Shown piece by piece: positions 31,723 through 43,545 of a DNA stretch of 64,000 nucleotides (the first letter of the stretch is position 1; the number at the start of each line of letters is the position of its first letter). The stretch comes from Hygrocybe punicea (taxonomy: Eukaryota > Basidiomycota > Agaricomycetes > Agaricales > Hygrophoraceae): contig OY744473.1 of NCBI GenBank assembly GCA_963556145.1, positions 3,534,001 to 3,598,000 on the forward strand, written 5' to 3'. The translations under genes were made by a program, and so were the position numbers. The notes under the pieces are model-generated. The model was not told the origin of the DNA, ran no database searches, and saw only the letters and a program-made list of their open reading frames with translations.

Positions 31723-33605
31723 TCAAGATTGGAATCCCCTATTAATTGCACTAGCCAATTCCTTGGCCTGCCCACCAGATTTTTCAGCAGCTTTTTTCTC
31801 CTCCAACTTCTTGTAATGCTCCTCAGAACCTATAGCTTTAAGACGATTGGTGACTTCTTCACTCTGGCTCCCTCGTGAGTAGGCCTCAGTACCATTGGGA
31901 AAGTGGTCAATATAAGGACCCCAATAAAGCCCAATACCCCAGCCATCTCCACCATTCAAAATTGCCTTGGTAAAATAATCGTCCTGGCCTGCATAAAGGG
32001 AATAGATGTGAGGACAGAATTTGCAGTTGACTAAGAGTGTGAATTGATCATTGGGATGTGACCCCCATTCAGAGGATCCGATGTGACCACATGCTGGGCA
32101 TTGAGGAGAAACTGTGATCCCAAGGGGACATGACCGTGACTCCGAACAAAGGAAAAAATGCCACCCCTTCTCCCGATTCATCACGGCGACATCAGTGTTA
32201 CGACCCAGGTTTTGTTCTTCCACCAGCAAGTTGCCAATAATAAATTCCATATTATACTTCTCAAGAAACACCTTGAGAGCCAACTTTTGCAAGAAGGGTG
32301 AAGCAATGTGGGGGTAGAAGTCAAGTTGTGTGAAGCCAACAATCCAATCAAATATGTTGCTATACAATAAACTTTAGTCTCCAAGTAAATTATTTGAAAA
32401 GGAACATTTACCGCTTGGCCAGGTCCTTGAGCATGGTAAGAGAACCATCATGTGAAAAAATGTGGGCACATGTCAAAAGGTAGAGATGTGTTGTTGCTGT
32501 GGTAAGCAGACGCTCCAATCCAGGGGAGAATAGAACAGAGAAAAGCTATGAAGTGCAAATATGTTATTATATCAAATTGTAAATTAATATGTAATACCTA
32601 CCTCAGGAATAGTGAGTGATGCACCACGATCCACTTGACAGTGCAGCAAACCAGTATCAGGGTCAGAGTGGGTGTGCAAAAACACAATAATGCGTTTGAA
32701 ATCACGTCTTATCCATATTGGATTAGAACAGTTAAGAGGAATAATTCTGAAACATACTTGAGTAGAGCCAATAACACTTTCTGGACTTTTCTCTCCTGAG
32801 TTGACACTGAGGCAGAACTGGAAGGATCGAAGGAAAAGTCAATGTCGAAATATTGGAGGACCTGATCTTTCTGCTCAGGAAAGTAGGCATGAAGGTGATG
32901 GTACACCATAAAGGCTGGGTCTCCTCCTTGTGGAATATCAGCCAACCTAAAATTCAGTATGGCAACTGAGGCTGTATCGACCAAACGCCATGCTCCTCGA
33001 ATAACAAGAGCCCCCAACTCTGCAGGGGTCCCATCCCAAATCCGATTTCCAACAACAATTCCCTCCACAAAAATCAGTTAAAGGATAAATGTGTTACACT
33101 TTTTACTTACTGTGTATGGTGTCAAAATCTTATTCTTCATCTGCCGGTCATACTTTATGTGGCATTTGGGACAAATAAAAAAAGTATCATTCTTTATCAG
33201 AAATCCTGGACTTGCAGAAAGTGTGATACACTTGTCCATGCATAGAACCCTAGGGCAATAGGCACAGCAAAAAACTTCACCACCATTGCCACAAGAGCAA
33301 CACCACTGGTGAAAGGAATTTAATTAGTATGGGAAGCAATGACAATGAGGGCCTACAATATTAGATGGCTCCTCATGTTTCCTAAGGTCTAGTGGGAAGG
33401 GCTGCATGGGCTGCAGGGGCTGCAAGGGCAGCAGAGTGGCTATCTGGGGTACACTTTCCATTTCGGCATCTGATTGGTCATCGCCCGAAAGAGAACTCAA
33501 ATCAGATAACATTTCCAGATCAAGATCCAGATCTTTCGCAAGCTGAGATTGAGGAGCTGGTGCACCAGCTTTTTTACTGGCAGTAGTAGCAGTAATTATG
33601 GGCAT
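31723..33605 (-). CDS. PHD-like zinc-finger protein with caspase/CHAT-like motifs (KDZ cargo), intact
   Basis: Six exons, all phases consistent: 33357-33605, 33111-33305, 32758-33062, 32602-32707, 32412-32545, 31723-32359. Introns are 48-56 nt. The product is 541 residues with no stop. Residues 1-83 are Pro/Gln- and acid-rich. Exon 2 is a PHD-like finger: WCCSCGNGGEVFCCAYCPRV...FFICPKCH. Exons 4-6 show IIVFLHTHSDPDTG (His about 261-263), then about 50 residues on HLYLLTCAHIFSHDG (Cys about 311), then WIVGFTQLDFYPHIASPFLQ. That spacing recalls the His/Cys dyad and last helix of caspase/CHAT folds, an inference from pattern only. A zinc ribbon (QCPACGH...VNCKFCP) and a Lys/Glu-rich tail end it. 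It sits upstream of the KDZ transposase, same strand. Unlike both neighbours in the transposon it is undamaged. Confidence 0.75.
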
Positions 33606-33789
33606 ATTTGTGGTAATAGAATGGCTGAAAAAATGAGAGAGAATGAAGTTCGAGTGCAAGAACAATGCAAACTTGCAATGAGGCAGCAATGCTCACATCA
33701 AACTCCGAAACTCTGACTTCGTCTGACTTACTGACTTCGTCTGACTGACTCACAGGTCTGCGCCAAATTCTAGTCACAACCACTACAAC
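33606..33789. other. Leader/promoter region of the PHD-like gene
   Basis: Between the start codon and the minisatellite. It holds a direct repeat of ACTTCGTCTGACT (about 33716-33745). No clear TATA box. Confidence 0.35.
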
Positions 33790-35020
33790 GACGCCGACAA
33801 TGGCTCCACCAAGTTGCGGCTCCACATCCCACAGAGACGGCACACCAAAGCTGCCAACAATGACGCCCAACGTCCATCCACAACCGACACCACATCCGGG
33901 AACAACGACCCCAACTCCCAACGCCCAACGGCCCCACGACGACGACAGCAACGCCCAATGCCTAACTCCAGACACCCAACGGCCCCACCACATGTGCCCA
34001 ACGACAACCCAAACGCCCAATGGCCCCTACCCCAACAACGCCCAACGCCCAACGCCCAACGCCCAACGCCCAACGCCCAACGGCTTCACATCCGGCAACG
34101 ACGGACCCTACCCAAATGCCCAATGCCCAACGCCAACGCCCACCACAACCGGCAACGACGACGACGGCCGCAACGGCCCCTCACAAACCCAACCCCAATG
34201 CCCAACGACCCCACCACATCCGCCCAACGACGACCCAAACGCTCAACGGCCCCTACCCCAACAACGCCCAACGCCCCACATCCGGCAACGACGGCCCCTA
34301 CCCCAACGCCCAATGCCCAATGGTCCCACCACGTCTGGCAATGACGACAACGGCCCTTACCCCAACGCCCAACGCCCAACGCCAACGCCCAACGGCCCAC
34401 CACATGCGGCAACGACGACGACGGCCCAACCCCAACACCCAACGGCCCCACCACAACCGGCAACGACGACGACAGCCCCTACGCCAACGCCCAACGCCCA
34501 ACACCCCACCACAACCAGCAACGACGACGACGGACCCTACCCCAACGCCCAACGCCCAACGCCCAATGGCCCCACCACAACCAGCAACGACGACGACGGC
34601 CCTTACGCCAACGCCCAACGCCCAACCCCAACGCCCAACGGCCCACCACAACCGGCAACGACGACGGCCCAACCCCGCTCAACCCCAACGCCCAACGCCC
34701 AACCCCAACGCCCAACGCCCAATGGCCCCACCACAACCGGCAACGACAACGGCCCAACCCCGCCCAACGCCCAACGCCCAACGCCAATGCCCAACGGCCC
34801 ATCAAAACCGGCAACGACGACAACGGCCCAACGCCAACGCCCAACGCCCAATGGCCCCACCACAACCGGCAATGACAATGGCCCAACCCCGCCCAACGCC
34901 CAACGCCCAACGCCAACGCCCAACGGCCCATCAAAACCGGCAACGACGACGACGGCCCAACCCCAACGCCCAACGCCCAACGGCCCCACCACGTCCGGCG
35001 CCCAACGCCCCATCCCAACT
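33790..35020. repeat. GC-rich minisatellite inside the KDZ transposon
   Basis: Irregular repeats of CCCAACGCCC alternating with GGCAACGACGACGG blocks, overall period about 80-100 bp. Frames up to 489 codons are open on the plus strand and others on the minus strand, with trivial composition (NAQRPTPNG); they are not called genes. The array separates the two divergent gene groups of the transposon. Confidence 0.85.
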
Positions 35021-35021
35021 G

Positions 35022-35076
35022 ACCTCGCATACATGCACCGCGACGTCAATGGACGTCGGCGCTGTGTCCGCGAGGT
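35022..35076. repeat. 55-bp quasi-palindrome, best copy
   Basis: Arms ACCTCGC and GCGAGGT, centre CGACGTCAATGGACGTCGG. It carries inverted TGACGT-type half-sites as in bZIP targets. Related copies lie at 4161-4218 and 8713-8766. Confidence 0.6.
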
Positions 35077-35504
35077 CTCCAGGGACCAGAGAACAGTTGG
35101 GGGGCATGATGCCTCATCTAGTGATGGTGGCCCCAACCCCACCACCCAAATACTCGCGAACTCGCGAAACCGCCGCTGCCCTGTCTATAGGCATGCCAGC
35201 AAAACTAAGTACACACAGAAAATAAGCTTAGATTTTATTATCATAACTCGTTACTACTACTATGTATAAATAAATGAGAACCTTTTAAGTTACCTACCCT
35301 GGACCCATGCCCAGGGAATAGCAGAGAGGCCACCCTCTCTGCTGGTAACATATCCAGGTCTACGAAATGGAGTGCAGATCACACCACAGGCTGCACCCTC
35401 ACCAGGACTTCAGTGCCCTGGCATCAAGCAGAGAGATTCGGCTCTCTCTGCCGGGGGAGTGGGAGTGGGAGAAAAGCACTCAAGGGGTGAAAACGAAGGT
35501 TTCG

Positions 35505-35746
35505 GAGTTTTTAAATACAATTGAACCATCACGTGATATTTTGAACATGTGATTGTTGACGTGGGAATTTGCACATGTGATTGTTGACGTGGGAATTTGC
35601 CACAGCAACTCAAGTTTGCTCCGATTTCTGAGTTACTACTGCTCCAATTTGCAAGGAAAATCTGTTTTAGCTTCCAGAGTTCATCCTAACTTCCCTTACC
35701 ACTTCTATTTCACTCATCCTCCAGTCTACCTCATACTGAACTACAA
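35505..35746 (+). promoter_or_regulatory. Putative promoter of the plus-strand KDZ cargo gene
   Basis: A TATA-like TTTTTAAATAC at about 35509, an E-box CACGTG at about 35530, and a tandem ~30-bp duplication of CATGTGATTGTTGACGTGGG (35545-35600) precede the ATG at 35747. The duplicated TGACGTGG resembles a bZIP site. Inference from motifs only. Confidence 0.35.
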
Positions 35747-38471
35747 ATGGCTTGGGCTACTGAAGAAATCCAGGCAATTCTCAAGTCTCACTACAACAAA
35801 TATGTTTCCACCACCAACAATGAAAATAAGAAAAAAATTCGAACTGAGATCATCAAAGAGTTGCATCAGCTTCAAAAGGAGAGGAAGGGAGCCAACAAAA
35901 CACCACTTGTTCTGCCTGATGATAAAGACATTCTTCACAAGGTTAATACCATTTTAATTATACTTCTCTTCATTTTAAACATATTAACCTTGAGTAGAAA
36001 ATTGCCAATTGGTTTAAGAATGAGCGATAATCCCAACAGAACAAGAAAAAGGCTAGAGGTGATACTCACGAGTTGGAAAATCATGTTGAGAAGGATAGTG
36101 GTGTTGGAAAAGGAAATGATATGTGGGGTAAACAATGGACACGGAGAACAGCAGCAGGATATTTATTCAAGAGGGAAGTGGAGGAAGAAATGCAAAATTT
36201 GATTAATGCTGGCAGCCACACTCATATGAGTGCTTATCAGCCTGCACTCTCGAATGTCTGGAATGGACTATCAGAGGAGGATCAAGCACGTTGTGATGAT
36301 GAGGCTAGAAAGTGGAATACAGAAGCTTGGCCACGTGAACAACAAATGGAGTATGTAATCATACTATGGGAAAGTGAATATGTGATTGACTATTCCAGCA
36401 GAGAGGCCAGGACACAACTCCATAGAACAGTAACGAGCTTCATGAATGATCTCCATCGCAAAATGGGGGTTCATGTTGTCATCTTAACCACACATGTGAA
36501 TGAGAATGATCAAGCTTCTGTATCCAAGTAAGTTTTCATTTTCAAGAAGTTAAACATCAACTGAAATGCAACAAGATTTGAGACCAATGATCCTATGGCT
36601 AAATTCTCCAGGCATTTTTCCAAATGGAAGGATAGTGATTTCTATGATGAGTGGTGTAAATTTGCACAATCTTTCTGCAAAGGTAATTGACAATCATGTT
36701 TCACATGTGATGATTAATTCAAATGACATTGTAGAGAATGAGGAAGACAATTCCAAGCTTTCACCTTGGGCCATCACAACATTTGATGATGACAAATATC
36801 CATATCTGCCTGAAAAGCCAGTCGATGCTGACCCTTTGGTTGTGCAGATGGTGCTTCGCAACTTTGTGAAATTAGTGATGGGTATGTCCTCACAATACCA
36901 TTGATGTGTATTTATTGTTAATGTGTGTACAGCATTTTACACTCGATCCCCCACTGTACACTGGAAGGAAATTGAGGCCAATCCCCAGGGTTTTTTCAAG
37001 TCCACATCCATTCCTCATGACAATGACATTACCATCAAAGAGCCATCATGCATGACAAATCGATGTGCAAATGGGCTATATCACTTCTGGTATATGAGGC
37101 AAGCAGCTGGAAAATGACCACTGCAAGTGAAACAAGAGTTACGTGCTGTGGAAAAGAAAAAAGTAGTTCCTGTAAAACAGGCAAAAAGGTTGTATGTTGA
37201 GGTGGACAGTGCTGAGGGAGAAGAAGTAGAAAGTGCCCCAGCTGCAGGAGCAGCTCATAAACAATCACCAGCAGGCACCTTATACAGCAATCAAGCATTT
37301 CTCAAGATGTTATCATCCATAAAGGAATATCAGGATGCCTTGGCACTGATAAAATATGCAGTTTGTTATATTTTCCTCTCATCACTCTTTAAATCTAATT
37401 TTATCACAGGATAAGCATGGTTCAAGCCATGCTGAAGTTCCTGCTTCATGGGCAAGCTGGAACTTTGCCCACAAATATCTTCCAGCCGAATTCTTTGCAG
37501 ATAGTGATCACCCAGACAGCTGCAAGAGCTTTGTTGCTTGGATTGCAACACAACCATGGATTGATGCTTCCTCTGGAAAACCCCATTGTACTTCATCCAT
37601 TGAGCAGATCCTTCTTGGCCTTGGATTAGCATTGTGGGCATATACTCAGGCACACTTTATTCAAGATGATGATATACCAAGTGATTTTCCAGACTACACT
37701 CACCAAACAACACTTGTGGGATACAATTCCATTATGAGGGCTATTGAAGTTGTGCTAGAGGATATTGAAAGGTTGAACATTTATATATACTCTCATGCAT
37801 AACTGATCATGAAAACTACAGGCTAATAAAATTACCAGCTCCTCCAAAAATTATTATCAAGACAACAGGTATTCCAAGAGAAATACAGCATCTGGGTCTG
37901 GAAATTGGTCTTGATGAGAATACAATCTCCAAGCTGGGTCAAGATTGGAGTCATCTTTGTGAGGCTTGGGTAGGTGCTGAATTGGCCCTGGTTCGCTTGG
38001 GTGGTCCCACCACACCACCTGCTTTGGAATTCAAGCCCCCTTGATCCTTAGTGAACTGGAGCTTGAGTCGATCAAAGAAACAGGATGATATCATGGACTT
38101 TGATAGAATTGAAAAACAGATGGAAAAGTGGTGGCAACGGTGTACCTTGGGTGGTATATCTGCAAATAGTGTTCTGGAGAAAACATGGTGTAGAAGAGGA
38201 CTTGGAGGACTTGTTCTGTTCTTGGTGGGGCTAAAGGGATGGGGAAGTCGGATTGGGGGGCAGGCAGAGCATGAAAGGTGGATGAAAATCGTGCTTGACA
38301 TGAAGTCAGTATTTGAGCGGATTCCATCTGCTGACAGATTGTAAGTCATTATTATGGGATAAGTTGTGAAAATGATACTAATTCAACAATAGGCAACAGT
38401 CCAAATGTCACATAGATCCAGAGGAAGAAACTGAGCAGGGACCTGAAAAGAAAAAATACAAGAAGGGCTGA
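35747..38471 (+). pseudogene. Unknown multi-exon protein carried by the KDZ transposon, three nonsense codons
   Basis: Starts MAWATEEIQAILKSHYNKYV. The first intron (about 35942-35997) joins DDKDILHK to KIANWFKNER, which resembles the recognition helix of a homeodomain (WFxNxR). Later segments are TAAGYLFKREVEEEMQNLIN, MSAYQPALSNVWNGLSEEDQ, RKMGVHVVILTTHVNEND, FSKWKDSDFYDEWCKFAQ and WAITTFDDDKYPYLPEKPV, then a C-terminal part (SWNFAHKYLPAEFFADSDHP...TLVGYNSIMRAIEVVLEDIE) ending KKKYKKG with TGA at 38469-38471. Introns of 50-60 nt with GT...AG fit throughout. Stops at 36028 (TAA), 37115 (TGA) and 38042 (TGA) fit C-to-T changes. It resembles an Agaricomycete family of unknown function often seen as hypothetical proteins. 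A role in transposition is possible. Confidence 0.65.
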
Positions 38472-38584
38472 CATGTATCAGGGCTTTATGGGTAGTTGCA
38501 GCTACCAGGAGTTGACTATAATGAATCAATCAAGTTATTGTAGCACATGATTATGAGCTCTAGCAACAAAACAGATGTCTTATG

Positions 38585-41500
38585 GACATATCCTGAAAAC
38601 ATAACCTAAGAACATTATCCTGAACAATCCAAGATGAGCCAGGAGACATCATGACAGCATCAGCGTAAACCATGTCAGTTGAGCCAGGATATATCCTGAG
38701 AACATCAGCCTGGACCATCCCAGTTGGCCCAGGGTATATCCTGGGGACATCAGCCTCGACCATCCCAGATGGGCCAGGATATATCCTGGGAACATCAGCC
38801 TGGACCATGTCAATTGGCCCAGGATATATCCCAAGAACATCAGCCTGGACCATCTCAGTTGGCACAGGATATATCTGGGAAACATCAGCGTAAACCATGT
38901 CAATTGGCCCAGGATATATCCCAAGAACATCAGCCTGGACCATCCTAGTTGGCCCAGAATATATCCTGGGAACATCAGCCTCAACCATCCCAGATGGGCC
39001 AGGATATATCCTGGGAACATCAGCCTGGACCATGTCAATTGGCCCGGGATATATCCCAAGAACATCAGCCTGGACCATCTCAGTTGGCACAGGATATATC
39101 CGGGAAACATCAGCGTAAACCATGTCAATTGGCCCAGGATATATCCCAAGAACATCAGCCTGGACCATCCTAGTTGGCCCAGAATATATCCTGGGAACAT
39201 CAGCCTCAACCATCCCAGATGGGCCAGGATATATCCTGGGAACATCAGCCTGGACCATGTCAATTGGCCCAGGATATATCCCAAGAACATCAGCCTGGAC
39301 CATCCCAGTTGAGCCAGGATATATCCCGGGAACATCAGCCTGGACCATCCCAGTTGGGCCAGGATATATCCTGGGAACATCAGCCTGGACCATGTCAATT
39401 GGCCCAGGATATATCCCAAGAACATCAGCCTGGACCATCTCAGTTGGCACAGGATATATCTGGGAAACATCAGCCTGGACCATCCCAGTTGGGCCAGGAT
39501 ATATCCTGGGAACATCAGCCTGGACCATGTCAATTGGCCCAGGATATATCCCAAGAACATCAGCCTGGACCATCCCAGTTGAGCCAGGATATATCCCGGG
39601 AACATCAGCCTGGACCATCCCAGTTGGGCCAGGATATATCCCAAGAACATCAGCCTGGACCATGTCAATTGGCCCAGGATATATCCCAAGAACATCAGCC
39701 TGGACCATCTCAGTTGGCACAGGATATATCTGGGAAACATCAGCCTGGACCATGTCAATTGGCCCAGGATATATCCCAAGAACATCAGCCTGGACCATCC
39801 CAGTTGGCGCAGGATATATCCTGGGGACATCAGCCTCAACCATCCCAGATGGGCCAGGATATATCCTGGGAACATCAGCCTGGACCATGTCAATTGGCCC
39901 AGGATATATCCCAAGAACATCAGCCTGGACCATCTCAGTTGACACAGGATATATCTGGGAAACATCAGCCTGGACCATGTCAATTGGCCCAGGATATATC
40001 CCAAGAACATCAGCCTGGACCATCTCAGTTGGCACAGGATATATCTGGGAAACATCAGCCTGGACCATGTCAATTGGCCCAGGATATATCCCAAGAACAT
40101 CAGCCTGGACCATCCCAGTTGGCGCAGGATATATCCTGGGGACATCAGCCTCAACCATCCCAGATGGGCCAGGATATATCCTGGGAACATCAGCCTGGAC
40201 CATGTCAATTGGCCCAGGATATATCCCAAGAACATCAGCCTGGACCATCTCAGTTGGCACAGGATATATCTGGGAAACATCAGCCTGGACCATGTCAATT
40301 GGCCCAGGATATATCCCAAGAACATCAGCCTGGACCATCCCAGTTGGCGCAGGATATATCCTGGGGACATCAGCCTCAACCATCCCAGATGGGCCAGGAT
40401 ATATCCTGGGAACATCAGCCTGGACCATGTCAATTGGCCCAGGATATATCCCAAGAACATCAGCCTGGACCATCTCAGTTGGCACAGGATATATCTGGGA
40501 AACATCAGCCTGGACCATGTCAATTGGCCCAGGATATATCCCAAGAACATCAGCCTGGACCATCTCAGTTGACACAGGATATATCTGGGAAACATCAGCC
40601 TGGACCATGTCAATTGGCCCAGGATATATCCCAAGAACATCAGCCTGGACCATCTCAGTTGGCACAGGATATATCCGGGAAACATCAGCGTAAACCATGT
40701 CAATTGGCCCAGGATATATCCCAAGAACATCAGCCTGGACCATCCTAGTTGGCCCAGAATATATCCTGGGAACATCAGCCTCAACCATCCCAGATGGGCC
40801 AGGATATATCCTGGGAACATCAGCCTGGACCATGTCAATTGGCCCAGGATATATCCCAAGAACATCAGCCTGGACCATCCCAGTTGAGCCAGGATATATC
40901 CCGGGAACATCAGCCTGGACCATCCCAGTTGGGCCAGGATATATCCTGGGAACATCAGCCTGGACCATGTCAATTGGCCCAGGATATATCCCAAGAACAT
41001 CAGCCTGGACCATCTCAGTTGGCACAGGATATATCTGGGAAACATCAGCCTGGACCATGTCAATTGGCCCAGGATATATCCCAAGAACATCAGCCTGGAC
41101 CATCTCAGTTGACACAGGATATATCTGGGAAACATCAGCCTGGACCATGTCAATTGGCCCAGGATATATCCCAAGAACATCAGCCTGGACCATCCCAGTT
41201 GGCGCAGGATATATCCTGGGGACATCAGCCTCAACCATCCCAGATGGGCCAGGATATATCCTGGGAACATCAGCCTGGACCATGTCAATTGGCCCAGGAT
41301 ATATCCCAAGAACATCAGCCTGGACCATCTCAGTTGGCACAGGATATATCTGGGAAACATCAGCCTGGACCATGTCAATTGGCCCAGGATATATCCCAAG
41401 AACATCAGCCTGGACCATCCCAGTTGGCGCAGGATATATCCTGGGGACATCAGCCTCAACCATCCCAGATGGGCCAGGATATATCCTGGGAACATCAGCC

Positions 41501-43150
41501 TGGACCATGTCAATTGGCCCAGGATATATCCCAAGAACATCAGCCTGGACCATCTCAGTTGGCACAGGATATATCTGGGAAACATCAGCCTGGACCATGT
41601 CAATTGGCCCAGGATATATCCCAAGAACATCAGCCTGGACCATCTCAGTTGACACAGGATATATCTGGGAAACATCAGCCTGGACCATGTCAATTGGCCC
41701 AGGATATATCCCAAGAACATCAGCCTGGACCATCTCAGTTGGCACAGGATATATCCGGGAAACATCAGCGTAAACCATGTCAATTGGCCCAGGATATATC
41801 CCAAGAACATCAGCCTGGACCATCCTAGTTGGCCCAGAATATATCCTGGGAACATCAGCCTCAACCATCCCAGATGGGCCAGGATATATCCTGGGAACAT
41901 CAGCCTGGACCATGTCAATTGGCCCAGGATATATCCCAAGAACATCAGCCTGGACCATCCCAGTTGAGCCAGGATATATCCCGGGAACATCAGCCTGGAC
42001 CATCCCAGTTGGGCCAGGATATATCCTGGGAACATCAGCCTGGACCATGTCAATTGGCCCAGGATATATCCCAAGAACATCAGCCTGGACCATCTCAGTT
42101 GGCACAGGATATATCTGGGAAACATCAGCCTGGACCATGTCAATTGGCCCAGGATATATCCCAAGAACATCAGCCTGGACCATCTCAGTTGACACAGGAT
42201 ATATCTGGGAAACATCAGCCTGGACCATGTCAATTGGCCCAGGATATATCCCAAGAACATCAGCCTGGACCATCCCAGTTGAGCCAGGATATATCCCGGG
42301 AACATCAGCCTGGACCATCCCAGTTGGGCCAGGATATATCCCAAGAACATCAGCCTGGACCATGTCAATTGGCCCAGGATATATCCCAAGAACATCAGCC
42401 TGGACCATCTCAGTTGGCACAGGATATATCTGGGAAACATCAGCCTGGACCATGTCAATTGGCCCAGGATATATCCCAAGAACATCAGCCTGGACCATCC
42501 TAGTTGGCCCAGAATATATCCTGGGAACATCAGCCTGGACCATCCCAGTTGGCGCAGGATATATCCTGGGGACATCAGCCTCAACCATCCCAGATGGGCC
42601 AGGATATATCCTGGGAACATCAGCCTGGACCATGTCAATTGGCCCAGGATATATCCCAAGAACATCAGCCTGGACCATCTCAGTTGACACAGGATATATC
42701 TGGGAAACATCAGCCTGGACCATGTCAATTGGCCCAGGATATATCCCAAGAACATCAGCCTGGACCATCCCAGTTGAGCCAGGATATATCCCGGGAACAT
42801 CAGCCTGGACCATCCCAGTTGGGCCAGGATATATCCCAAGAACATCAGCCTGGACCATGTCAATTGGCCCAGGATATATCCCAAGAACATCAGCCTGGAC
42901 CATCTCAGTTGGCACAGGATATATCTGGGAAACATCAGCCTGGACCATGTCAATTGGCCCAGGATATATCCCAAGAACATCAGCCTGGACCATCCTAGTT
43001 GGCCCAGAATATATCCTGGGAACATCAGCCTGGACCATCCCAGTTGGCACAGGATATATCCTGGGGACATCAGCCTCAACCATCCCAGATGGGCCAGGCT
43101 ATATCCTGGGAACATCAGCCTGGACCAGTTCAGTTGGGCCAGGATATATC
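38585..43150 (-). repeat. Right subterminal 45-bp satellite, about 100 units
   Basis: About 4.5 kb of 45-bp units, reverse complement of the left array, each with GGATATATCC. Unit variants (TCAATTGGCCC, CAGTTGGCACA, CAGATGGGCC and others) follow in recurring orders. A 24-unit block of 1080 bp is duplicated: about 40036-41190 matches 41116-42270 without visible change. The three-divisible period keeps frames of up to 1507 codons open on both strands. Confidence 0.95.
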
Positions 43151-43239
43151 TCAGCCTGATTCAGCTATCCCCAAGTCAGTTGGGCAATCTCATTTTCAGG
43201 CATCCCAAGTCAGTTGGTAATATCTTGCTGAATGCCCTG
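43135..43239 (-). repeat. Right terminal inverted repeat of the KDZ transposon
   Basis: Complement of 24840-24945; ends GCTGAATGCCCTG, followed by GCAAAAG. Confidence 0.9.
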
Positions 43240-43246
43240 GCAAAAG

Positions 43247-43538
43247 AGGCCCTTTGGTTGCGCTCCCTTTTGTCTTCACTTTTCGAGCCCGTAAACACCC
43301 CAACCACCCTCTTCTCAGACAATCAATCCACAATTGCCCTATCTAAGGAGCATCAGTATCACGCGCAAACGAAACACATCAATGTACGTTTTCACTTCAT
43401 CCAATGGATTATTGAGAACGGCACACTTCGATTAATATATTGCCAACCGACGACATGGTGGCCGATATGTTGACCAAAGCGCTCCTGTCTGCCAAAGCGA
43501 AACATTTTGCCTCCGAACTTGGCTTTCGTGCGGTTTGA
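43247..43538 (+). pseudogene. Copia RNase H, second part
   Basis: Continues the interrupted domain with EALWLRSLLSSLFEPVNTPT, FSDNQSTIAL and KHINVRFHFIQWIIENGTL. One base is missing after IYC at about 43442, shifting the frame; in the correct phase MVADMLTKAL and the stop at 43536-43538 follow. Confidence 0.9.
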
Positions 43539-43545
43539 GGGGGAG
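43537..43545 (+). other. Polypurine tract of the copia element
   Basis: GAGGGGGAG directly before the 3' LTR. Confidence 0.8.

Larger units (their letters stand above)
24840..43239. mobile_element. 18.4-kb KDZ-type DNA transposon with satellite-built ends
   Basis: Ends match as ~105-bp inverted repeats (24840-24945 against 43135-43239), both containing ATTCAGCAAGATATTACCAA. They are flanked by GCAAAAG (24833-24839 and 43240-43246); the TSD may be 8 bp (GGCAAAAG) if the border is moved one base. Deleting the element and one TSD restores the copia RNase H frame exactly. It carries a KDZ transposase (minus), a PHD/CHAT-like gene (minus), a minisatellite, and a divergent plus-strand gene. A 45-bp satellite makes up both subterminal zones. 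Confidence 0.9.

Noticed and set aside
33800..35269. 489-, 401- and 183-codon frames in the GC-rich array
   Set aside because: Composition is that of a CCCAACGCC minisatellite in every frame on both strands.
38560..43115. Frames of 1507 and 1488 codons on the minus strand, and up to 524 codons on the plus strand, in the right satellite
   Set aside because: The 45-bp unit is divisible by three and stop-poor, so several phases on both strands stay open. The 15-residue repeats differ by frame and carry no domain.
38585..43150. CRISPR-like regular repeat
   Set aside because: Units abut with no unique spacers, and the organism is a eukaryote.
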